This document shows, piece after piece, positions 42,548 to 52,196 of a stretch of DNA of 64,000 bases (position 1 is the first letter of the stretch; every line of letters starts with the position of its first letter). The position numbers and the translations under genes are program-made. The DNA comes from Chrysogorgia sp. JL179-B06 (lineage: Eukaryota > Cnidaria > Anthozoa > Scleralcyonacea > Chrysogorgiidae): assembly GCA_035772405.1 (NCBI GenBank), contig JAYKKM010000494.1, positions 62,001 through 126,000 of the forward strand, given 5' to 3'. The notes under the pieces are model-generated. The model did no database searches, was not told the origin of the DNA, and was given only the letters and a program-made list of their open reading frames with translations.

Positions 42548-43244
42548 ATGACTCAAGCCCGAGAGGTTAGCGAAGAAGATATTGCCAACATGCTGAGAAC
42601 GGCCTTTACCAGTGTGTCTACCCCACAAGACGCCCCTGGACCCAAGGTCTTGAAACGAGTACTTCTCAATATGCTCACCGCTCCTCGACCTCAACCCCGA
42701 CGGAGGGTTGCCAAAACGGTTTGGCTCTCAGGTCAACCGTACTAGGCATCTTCTCGACGCTTGGATCGATCTTCGGGAGGAAAGAGCCAACGAGCTTGCT
42801 GATAGATTAGCTAGCATAATCCCTGTGTGGTGTTACTCACCATTCGAATACCTTATGTTAGCGAGTGGTGTCTACTTGAACAACCCTCGTGAGTCCAACG
42901 CTACATTACTCGGTAACTTCCTCGAAGTGTTCTTAGCGACCCTTATGTGGAAACCATGCCCAACCAAAGCCAAAGCGTGGCTAGAGCTCGCCGCAAACCG
43001 CGACGTTCACGTTTGCAAGGTGGGGTGTAATGAGATACTGGGTGCGGATGATATCAGGGACCACGTACTCTCGCCCGCCCACAGACACTTTGTGAGAGAT
43101 GAAAACGTGTACACCTGTCACCCGTGCGGTGTGGTCACCAACGACCCACTGCATCGCTTAAGACATGAGAGCTCGAGGTCCCATCTTAAAAACTTAGAGC
43201 TCCAGCGGATATTCAACATGGAACGACGGTTTCCACCACAATAA
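42548..43244 (+). pseudogene. Two-zinc-finger protein of the Polinton-like element, one frameshift
   Basis: The first frame (42548-42742) covers about 57 residues, and a second frame takes over near 42710-42720 and runs to 43244. The total would be about 230 residues. The middle is helical and hydrophobic (IIPVWCYSPFEYLMLASGVYL). The C-terminal third has two Cys/His clusters: CKVGCNEI..HVLSPAHRH and CHPCGVV..RLRHESSRSH. These are C2H2-like, as in nucleic-acid-binding proteins. I do not recognise the family. If the frames are really one gene, a single small indel breaks it; if not, the second starts at 42708. Confidence 0.6.
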
Positions 43245-43272
43245 AAAATATTTCTCTGAGGGTATAGTAACC

Positions 43273-43847
43273 ATGAGAAAAGTTGGTAAACTAGAAATCG
43301 TGATTGGTCCCATGTTCGCAGGAAAAACGACAGAGACTCTCCGCAGGTTAGTTGCGTTAAGTAAATCAGGGCTTAGAGTCCTTTACATGAACAACGCAGG
43401 TGACACTAGACGAACTGACCACACGTTCTCCACACATCGTCAGACCATTGTTGTCGGATCAGATAGTTTACCTGCAAAGTTAATCACCAACCTCCCAAGT
43501 TCTCTCGAGCTAGCTGGCTACGACGTCATAGGAATTGATGAAGGCCATTGGTACTCTGATCTATACTCCCAATTATTCGCGAATATGTCAAAGCCAGCAT
43601 TCACGTCATTATTTGTGGTCTCATATCAACGGAGCGCTTAAAAAGAATTGGTGAGCTCGACACACTGTTCCCAGTAGCAGACGACATCACATTTCTAAAA
43701 GCGTATTGCGCCGTTTGTCGTGACACTCGCGGAACAACTGTTGATGCACCATTCAATTGGAGATACAACCCAGGACAATCGTTCGTTGGTGGTGCTGAGC
43801 AATATCGTGCAGTGTGCAGACGTCATCATCCTTCCACACAAAATTAA
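43273..43847 (+). pseudogene. tk: Type II (TK1-like) thymidine kinase, one frameshift
   Basis: It begins 28 bp after the zinc-finger gene. The first frame (43273-43641) has the Walker A loop GPMFAGKTTETLRR at residues 13-26, a THRQ segment near residue 55 and the Walker B IGIDEGHWYSDL. The reading frame changes near 43615-43635; the second frame carries CAVCR, a NWRYN segment and the lasso VGGAEQYRAVCRRHH, with CxxC and CxxxH zinc ligands, then stops at 43845-43847. Total length of about 191 codons is normal for TK1. The enzyme phosphorylates thymidine for DNA synthesis and is common in large DNA viruses. Apart from the frame change, all catalytic parts are present, so decay is recent or this is a sequencing error. 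Confidence 0.9.
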
Positions 43848-44084
43848 GGGTGTTCTCAACACACCCCACTTTTTTAAATTTAGACATTGGACACATGAAG
43901 CGTCCAATGTCATAGAAACATTTTTTCACACAGTGGTCAGAAGGTTTGTGAAATAAAGAGAGAGAGTTTCGCAGATATTTTTATCGAGTTAAAAAAACGT
44001 CTTTAAAAAATGCTAGAGTAGTTGTCGCTTCAAACGTCGTCTCAACAACGAGAACGAGTGCTAATTCGACTTATTACTCGCTGT

Positions 44085-44855
44085 CTAAAAAGTCTCTTTA
44101 CAATAGTGTCTCTCGTGGTTACTCAACGCTGATTTATTTTTAAATTTACGAAAACACTGGGAACACTGAGACCCAACGTCAAAGAAATATTTTATTACCG
44201 TGGTAATAGCGTCGTCGTATGAGTCGCACAACAATGTTAGATAACCAGCGGATTTGTATCTGAGCAGCAGAGAGTCTTGCTCTTCAGATGTCTTACCTGT
44301 GCCACCTGGGTTCTTGAACTCAATCACGAGTCCGCTATGCTGTCGGTTTGCGTTGGCAATAATCAAGTCAGGCGTTCCACGTTGGTAACCTTTTTTCCAC
44401 GAATTTATTCTTTTACTCGAAGTGTCTTGATTCTCACCACAAGCGGCTATCAAAATAGCTTCTGGATAATATTTCCTAAGAAAACCAACAACTTTCGTAT
44501 GAAGGTCGAACTCAGTGATCATTTTAAACTGATTGTGTTTGAGACCGACGTCAGCTAAACCCTTTCTAACGCTTGGCAAGACCTCTGAGTGCACCCACCT
44601 TCCGAACTGTTTCGCACGCTCCATTTTACTCGAGAACGTCAATGAGTAGACCCCAAGTTCGTTGATAAACGAGGCTTGTTCCATCTTCATTTTACAGTCA
44701 GGTTCGACGTGGTCGTTTACTGCATCTTTTGGTCGAGCATAACCTAGAGCGCTCGCGACTTCTTTCGCTTTGAACCATATGTCACCGTTGTGATTAACCG
44801 TCGTGATTTGGTGACCATCGAAATCAAATAGTTGAAGTGCTGTGGAAGTCATCAC
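44085..44855 (-). CDS. Bro-N + VRR-NUC nuclease + C2H-type finger fusion
   Basis: 256 residues, intact, start at 44855. Residues 7-98 are a Bro-N domain: DIWFKAKEVASALGYARPKD and the closing GVYSLTFSSKMERAKQFGRWV with VLPSVRKGL. Residues 125-225 match a VRR-NUC (PD-(D/E)XK) nuclease: KGYQRGTPDLIIA supplies the catalytic D and GLVIEFKNPGGTGKTSEEQ the E-x-K pair. Residues 230-253 form a finger, CSQCFRKF..LSNHERHYC. Bro-N domains bind DNA in baculoviruses, phages and other large DNA viruses; VRR-NUC nucleases resolve DNA structures or act as homing-type nucleases. It converges on the thymidine kinase gene. All motifs look unbroken, unlike its neighbours. Confidence 0.88.
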   Translation of the reverse strand: MMTSTALQLFDFDGHQITTVNHNGDIWFKAKEVASALGYARPKDAVNDHVEPDCKMKMEQASFINELGVYSLTFSSKMERAKQFGRWVHSEVLPSVRKGLADVGLKHNQFKMITEFDLHTKVVGFLRKYYPEAILIAACGENQDTSSKRINSWKKGYQRGTPDLIIANANRQHSGLVIEFKNPGGTGKTSEEQDSLLLRYKSAGYLTLLCDSYDDAITTVIKYFFDVGSQCSQCFRKFKNKSALSNHERHYCKETF

Positions 44856-44872
44856 TATATATAGTCTTCCAC
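44852..44872 (-). promoter_or_regulatory. TATA-like element before the Bro-N fusion gene
   Basis: On the minus strand CTATATATAGTG lies directly before the ATG. It is either a very close TATA-type promoter or an A/T-rich leader. Confidence 0.35.
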
Positions 44873-45038
44873 AAAAAAACTACTCGATGTGGGCGCTAGG
44901 TTTTTTACAGATCTGGTTTGTTGTGTACCAACGCATCAGATGTGTTTTATTAGTCTTCGGTTTGCTACGTCGTCTGAAAAAGTTTCTAATGTTACGAACC
45001 AGCTTTCTAAATCTTCGAAGCTGAGACCCTCGAAGCAT
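44873..45038 (-). other. Right edge of the Polinton-like element, basic open frame
   Basis: On the minus strand about 50 codons read LRRFRKLVRNIRNFFRRRSK and end at a stop at 44880. The upstream part of this frame is satellite DNA. It could be the C-terminus of a gene cut off by the junction, or a chance frame. The junction with the satellite is at about 45038/45039, in mid-monomer. Confidence 0.35.
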
Positions 45039-48000
45039 ACAGACCAAGTGACGAAGGAGTGAGGAGGTCTTTACAGCAACATTCTCCTTCCCGAAGTCTT
45101 TCAATACACACCAAGTGACGAAGGAGTGAGGAGGTCTTTACAGCAACATTATCCTTCCAGCAGTCTTTCAATACAGACCTATAGCGACGAAGGAGTGAGG
45201 AGGTCTTTACAGCAACATTATCCTTCCCGCAGTCTTTCAATACAGACCTAGCGACGAAGGAGTGAGGAGGTCTTTACAGCAACATTATCCTTCCAGCAGT
45301 CTTTCAATACAGACCTAGCGACGAAGGAGTGAGGAGGTCTTTACAGCAACATTATCCTTCCTGCGGCCTTTCCGTACAGACCTAGCGACCAAGGAGTGAG
45401 GAGGTCTTTACGGCAACATTCTCCTTCCCGCAGTCTTTCAGTACAGACCTAGTGACGAAGGAGTGAGGAGGTCTTTACAGCAACATTATCCTTCCCGCAG
45501 TCTTTCAATACAGACCTAGCGACGAAGGAGTGAGGAGGTCTTTACAGCAACATTCTCCTTCCCGCAGTCTTTCAATACACACCAAATGACGAAGGAGTGA
45601 GGAGGTCTTTACGGTAACATTATCCTTCCCGCAGTCTTTCAATACACACCAAGTGATGAAGGAGTGAGGAGGTCTTTACAGCAACATTCTCCTTCCTGCA
45701 GTCTTTCAGTACAGACGAAGTGACGAAGGAGTGAGGAGGTCATTACGGCAACATTCTCCTTCCCGCAGTCTTTCAATACACACCAAGTAACGAAGGAGTG
45801 AGGAGGTCTTTACAGCAACATTCTCCTTCCCGCAGTCTTTCAATACACACCAAGTGACGAAGGAGTGAGGAGGTCTTTACAGCAACATTATCCTTCCAGT
45901 AGTCTTTCAATACAGACCTATAGCGACGAAGGAGTGAGGAGGTATTTACAGCAACATTATCCTTCCTGCAGTCTTTCAGTACAGACCTAGCGACGAATGT
46001 GTGAGGAGGTCTTTACAGCAACATTATCCTTCCAGCAGTCTTTCAATACAGACCTAGTGACGAAGGAGTGAGGAGGTCTTTACAGCAACATTCTCCTTCC
46101 CGCAGTCTTTCAATACAGACCTATAGCGACGAAGGAGTGAGGAGGTCTTTACAGCAACATTCTCCTTCCCGCAGTCTTTCAGTACAGACCTAGCGACGAA
46201 GGAGTGAGGAGGTCATTACGGCAACATTCTCCTTCCCGCAGTCTTTCAGTACAGACCTAGCGACGAAGGAGTGAGGAGGTCTTTACAGAAACATTATCCT
46301 TCCAGCAGTCTTTCAATACAGACCAAGCGACGAAGGAGTGAGGAGGTCTTTACAGCAACATTATCCTTCCCACAGTCTTTCAATACAGACCTATCGACGA
46401 AGGAGTGAGGAGGTCTTTACAGCAACATTATCCTTCCCGCAGTCTTTCAATACAGACCAAGTGACGAAGGAGTGAGGGGGTCTTTACCGCAAGATTCTCC
46501 TTCCCGCAGTCTTTCAGTACAGACCATGTGACGAAGGAGCGAGGAGGTCATTACGGCAACATTCTCCTTCCCGCAGTCTTTCAATACAGACCTAGCGACG
46601 AAGGAGTGAGGAGGTCTTTACAGCAACATTCTCCTTCCCGCAGTCTTTCAGTACAGACCAAGTGACGAAGGAGTGAGGAGGTCTTTACAGAAACATTCTC
46701 CTTCCCGCAGTCTTTCAGTACAGACCTAGCGACGAAGGAGTGAGGAGGTCATTACAGCAACATTATCCTTCCCTTAGTCTTTCAATACAGACCAAGTAAC
46801 GAAGGAGTGAGGAGGTCTTTACAGTAACATTCTCCTTCCCGCAGTCTTTCAATACAGACCTAGCGACGAAGGAGTGAGGAGGTCATTACAGCAACATTAT
46901 CCTTCCCGCAGTCTTTCAGTACAGACCTAGCGACGAAGGAGTGAGGAGGTCTTTACAGAAACATTATCCTTCCAGCAGTCTTTCAATACAGACCTAGCGA
47001 CGAAGGAGTGAGGAGGTCTTTACAGCAACATTATCCTTCCCGCAGTCTTTCAATACAGACCAAGTGACGAAGGAGTGAGGGGGTCTTTACAGCAACATTA
47101 TCCTTCCCACAGTCTTTCAATACAGACCTATCGACGAAGGAGTGAGGAGGTCTTTACAGCAACATTATCCTTCCCGCAGTCTTTCAATACAGACCAAGTG
47201 ACGAAGGAGTGAGGGGGTCTTTACCGCAAGATTCTCCTTCCCGCAGTCTTTCAGTACAGACCATGTGACGAAGGAGCGAGGAGGTCATTACGGCAACATT
47301 CTCCTTCCCGCAGTCTTTCAATACAGACCTAGCGACGAAGGAGTGAGGAGGTCTTTACAGCAACATTCTCCTTCCCGCAGTCTTTCAGTACAGACCAAGT
47401 GACGAAGGAGTGAGGAGGTCTTTACAGAAACATTCTCCTTCCCGCAGTCTTTCAGTACAGACCTAGCGACGAAGGAGTGAGGAGGTCATTACAGCAACAT
47501 TATCCTTCCCGCAGTCTTTCAATACAGACCAAGTAACGAAGGAGTGAGGAGGTCTTTACAGTAACATTCTCCTTCCCGCAGTCTTTCAATACAGACCTAG
47601 CGACGAAGGAGTGAGGAGGTCATTACAGCAACATTATCCTTCCCGCAGTCTTTCAGTACAGACCTAGCGACGAAGGAGTGAGGAGGTCTTTACAGAAACA
47701 TTATCCTTCCAGCAGTCTTTCAATACAGACCTAGCGACGAAGGAGTGAGGAGGTCTTTACAGCAACATTATCCTTCCCGCAGTCTTTCAATACAGACCAA
47801 GTGACGAAGGAGTGAGGGGGTCTTTACAGCAAGATTCTCCTTCCCGCAGTCTTTCAGTACAGACCATGTGACGGAAGGAGTGAGGAGGTCATTACGGCAA
47901 CATTATCCTTCCCGCAGTCTTTCAATACAGACCAAGTAACGAAGGAGTGAGGAGGTCTTTGCAGTAACATTCTCCTTCCCGCAGTCTTTCAATACAGACC

Positions 48001-51000
48001 TAGCGACGAAGGAGTGAGGAGGTCATTACAGCAACATTATCCTTCCCGCAGTCTTTCAGTACAGACCTAGCGACGAAGGAGTGAGGAGGTCTTTACAGAA
48101 ACATTATCCTTCCAGCAGTCTTTCAATACAGACCTAGCGACGAAGGAGTGAGGAGGTCTTTACAGCAACATTATCCTTCCCGCAGTCTTTCAATACAGAC
48201 CAAGTGACGAAGGAGTGAGGGGGTCTTTACAGCAAGATTCTCCTTCCCGCAGTCTTTCAGTACAGACCATGTGACGAAGGAGTGAGGAGGTCATTACGGC
48301 AACATTCTCCTTCCCGCAGTCTTTCAATACAGACCTAGCGACGAAGGAGTGAGGAGGTCTTTACAGCAACATTCTCCTTCCCGCAGTCTTTCAATACAGA
48401 CCTAGCGACGAAGGAGTTAGGAGGTCTTTACAGCAACATTCTCCTTCCAGCAGTCTTTCAGTACAGACCTAGCGACGAAGGAGTGAGGAGGTCTTTACAG
48501 CAACATTATCCTTCCCGCAGTCTTTCAGTACAGACCAAGTGACGAAGGAGTGAGGAGGTCTTTACAGAAACATTATCCTTCCCGCAGTCTTTCAATACAC
48601 ACCAAGTGACGAAGGAGTGGGGAGGTCTTTACAGCAACATTCTCCTTCCCGCAGTCTTTCAGTACAGACCTAGCGACGAAGGAGTGAGGAGGTCATTACA
48701 GCAACATTATCCTTCCCGCAGTCTTTCAATACAGACCAAGTAACGAAGGAGTGAGGAGGTCTTTACAGTAACATTCTCCTTCGCGCAGTCTTTCAATACA
48801 GACCTAGCGACGAAGGAGTGAGGAGGTCATTACAGCAACATTATCCTTCCCGCAGTCTTTCAGTACAGACCTAGCGACGAAGGAGTGAGGAGGTCTTTAC
48901 AGAAACATTATCCTTCCAGCAGTCTTTCAATACAGACCTAGCGACGAAGGAGTGAGGAGGTCTTTACAGCAACATTATCCTTCCCGCAGTCTTTCAATAC
49001 AGACCAAGTGACGAAGGAGTGAGGGGGTCTTTACAGCAAGATTCTCCTTCCCGCAGTCTTTCAGTACAGACCATGTGACGAAGGAGTGAGGAGGTCATTA
49101 CGGCAACATTCTCCTTCCCGCAGTCTTTCAATACAGACCTAGCGACGAAGGAGTGAGGAGGTCTTTACAGCAACATTCTCCTTCCCGCAGTCTTTCAATA
49201 CAGACCTAGCGACGAAGGAGTTAGGAGGTCTTTACAGCAACATTCTCCTTCCAGCAGTCTTTCAGTACAGACCTAGCGACGAAGGAGTGAGGAGGTCTTT
49301 ACAGCAACATTATCCTTCCCGCAGTCTTTCAGTACAGACCAAGTGACGAAGGAGTGAGGAGATCTTTACAGAAACATTATCCTTCCCGCAGTCTTTCAAT
49401 ACACACCAAGTGACGAAGGAGTGGGGAGGTCTTTACAGCAACATTCTCCTTCCCGCAGTCTTTCAGTACAGACCTAGCGACGAAGGAGTGAGGAGGTCAT
49501 TACAGCAACATTATCCTTCCCGCAGTCTTTCAATACAGACCAAGTAACGAAGGAGTGAGGAGGTCTTTACAGTAACATTCTCCTTCGCGCAGTCTTTCAA
49601 TACAGACCTAGCGACGAAGGAGTGAGGAGGTCATTACAGCAACATTATCCTTCCCGCAGTCTTTCAGTACAGACCAAGTGACGAAGGAGTGAGGAGGTCT
49701 TTACGGCAACATTCTCCTTCCCGCAGTCTTTCAAACAGACCTAGCGACGAAGGAGTGAGGAGGTCTTTACAGAAACATTATCCTTCCCGCAGTCTTTCAG
49801 TACAGACCTAGCGACGAAGGAGTGAGCTAGGAGGTCTTTACAGTAACATTCTCCTTCCCGCAGTCTTTCAATACAGACCTAGCGACGAAGGAGTGAGGAG
49901 GTCATTACAGCAACATTATCCTTCCCGCAGTCTTTCAGTACAGACCTAGCGACGAAGGAGTGAGCTAGGAGGTCTTTACAGTAACATTCTCCTTCCCGCA
50001 GTCTTTCAATACAGACCTAGCGACGAAGGAGTGAGGAGGTCTTTACAATAACATTCTCCTTCCTGCAGTCTTTCAATACAGACCTAGTGACGAAGGAGCT
50101 AGGAGGTCTTTACAGCAATATTCTCCTTCCCGCAGTCTTTCAATATAGACCTAGCGACGAAGGAGTGAGGAGGTCTTTACAGTAACATTCTCCTTCCCGC
50201 AGTCTTTCAATACACACCAAGCGACGAAGGAGTGAGGAGGTCTTTACGGCAACATTCTCCTTCCCGCATTCTTTCAATACAGACCTAGCGACGAAGGAGT
50301 GAGGAGGTCTTTACCGTAACATTCTCCTTCCGGCAGTCTTTCAGTACAGACCTAGCGACGAAGGAGTGAGGAAGTCTTTAAAGCAACATTCTCCTTCCCG
50401 CAGTCTTTCAGTACAGACCAAGCGACGAAGGAGTGAGGAGGTCTTTACAGTAACATTCTACAGATGTACTTCCCGCAGTCTTTCAATACAGACCTAGCGA
50501 CGAAGGAGTGAGGAGGTCTTTACGGCAACATTCTCCTTCCCGCAGTCTTTCAGTACAGACCTAGCGACGAAGGAGTGCAAGGAGGTCTTTACAGCAACAT
50601 TATCCTTCCCGCAGTCTTTCAATACAGACCTAGCGACGAAGGAGTGAGGAGGTCTTTACAGCAACATTATCCTTCCCGCATTCTTTCAATACAGACCAAG
50701 TGACGAAGGAGTGAGGGGGTCTTTACAGCAAGATTCTCCTTCCCGCAGTCTTTCAGTACAGACCATGTGACGAAGGAGTGAGGAGGTCATTACGGCAACA
50801 TTCTCCTTCCCGCAGTCTTTCAATACAGACCTAGCGAAGAAGGAGTGAGGAGGTCTTTACAGGAACATTCTCCTTCCCGCAGTCTTTCAATACAGACCTA
50901 GCGACGAAGGAGTGAGGAGGTCTTTACAGCAACATTCTCCTTCCAGTAGTCTTTCAGTACAGACCTAGCGACGAAGGAGTGAGGAGGTCTTTACAACAAC

Positions 51001-51396
51001 ATTATCCTTCCCGCAGTCTTTCAGTACAGACCAAGTGACGAAGGAGTGACGAGGTCTTTACAGAAACATTATCCTTCCCGCAGTCTTTCAATACACACCA
51101 AGTGACGAAGGAATGAGGAGGTCTTTACAGCAACATTCTCCTTCCCGCAGTCTTTCAATAAAGACCTAGCGACGAAGGAGTGAGGAGGTCTTTACAGCAA
51201 CATTATCCTTCCCACAGTCTTTCAATACAGACCTAGCGACGAAGGAGTGAGGAGGTCTTTACAGTAATATTCTCCTTCCCGCAGTCTTTAAGTACAGACC
51301 TAGCGACGAAGGAGTGAGGAGGTCTTTACGGCAACATTATCATTCCCACAGTCTTTCAGTACACACCAAGCGACGATCGAAGGAGCGAGGCGGTCT
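45039..51396. repeat. 67-bp satellite array (copy B, about 95 units) with higher-order repeats
   Basis: Same monomer and orientation as 5938-7545. Marked variants recur at fixed distances. GAAGGAGTTAGGAGG at 48413 and 49218, GTGGGGAGG at 48617 and 49422, and CCTTCGCGCAGTC at 48779 and 49584 are each 805 bp apart, i.e. 12 monomers. CTATCGACG at 46389 and 47127 is 738 bp apart, i.e. 11 monomers. Blocks of several monomers have therefore been copied as units. The left edge abuts the Polinton-like element; the right edge ends in the same diverged monomer as copy A. Small frames here are not genes. Confidence 0.97.
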
Positions 51397-51959
51397 GTGC
51401 GAAAAGACAAAGGGCGGAATAATTTTGCCGTAAAGACCGACCTAGTTAATAAGGTTTTTATTATGACTCTTTTAAATGTCTCACATTTACTCAATTTTTT
51501 CACATTTTTTAAAAACTTTTCATTTGTTCCGTAATGACCAATCAGATTGCAGAAAAGCTGCTTTAAGATCGCTCAGGAACAAATATATCAGATTGCAGAA
51601 AAGCTGCGTTAAGACTACTCACGATCCAAGCCATACTATGATAATGAGGTATAAAAGATGGAAAGTCAGTTGTTATTTTTAGCGTCGATCAGTGAAGAAA
51701 GCAGGGGGGGGGGTGGTGATGCTATTATTAATGCTGATATTAGTGATGCTATTAAGTAGAAGGTGAGACAAAGGCAAAACTCAAATGTTTGCTTGGATAT
51801 CAAGTTCCATAATTGATAATTTTCGGATTATTTCGAATGTTCTACTTTTTTTTTTTAAATTGTCGGTTGGTTTATATGGTTTTCGAGTAACATATTATAC
51901 TTCGATGTGCATGTTAATATTTATACACTACTGTAGTGAATGTTTCTTTGTGTTTTTAG
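51397..51959. other. Satellite flank and intron, copy B
   Basis: Matches 7546-8146 with indels, including a nine-G run at about 51704-51712. It leads to the TTTTTAG acceptor of the first copy B exon. Confidence 0.7.
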
Positions 51960-52151
51960 ATGCATATTTTGATAAAACACCAGCGTACAATAAATGTTTT
52001 TGTGAAAACTGTCACAAAGCTCGTGGAGATAAGGAATGTTATACTCGAGGTCAACCGCCTAAGACTTACGGACTTCCTCTTGGTTGGAGCAGATTTTCAA
52101 TGAAGTAAGAACATAGTGTAAGAACTATATAACGCTGGTAAACTGTATTTG

Positions 52152-52196
<45 letters not shown>

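Larger units (their letters stand above)
28573..45038 (-). mobile_element. Polinton/Maverick-like virus-derived element, interrupted
   Basis: Compact intron-less genes fill 29022-34231 and 42402-44855. They include protein-primed DNA polymerase B, a VLTF3-like zinc ribbon, three small membrane proteins, a zinc-finger protein, thymidine kinase and a Bro-N/VRR-NUC fusion. Spacing is 4-22 bp or overlapping on the left arm. An 8.17-kb TIR transposon splits it at 34232-42401; the broken reading frame continues in the same frame on both sides, so both arms belong to one element of about 8.3 kb. I find no terminal inverted repeats, integrase, capsid, protease or ATPase. It is therefore a truncated or unusual endogenous element. 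Two genes carry frameshifts. The right edge joins satellite DNA at 45039; the left edge is not exactly known. Confidence 0.75.

Noticed and set aside
28573..45038. Terminal inverted repeats of the Polinton-like element
   Set aside because: I compared 28573-29021 with the reverse complement of 44856-45038 by eye and found no match; ends may be lost.
45007..51503. Small minus-strand frames in the satellite
   Set aside because: They repeat with the 67-bp monomer (67 is not a multiple of 3) and end within a few units; not conserved as protein.
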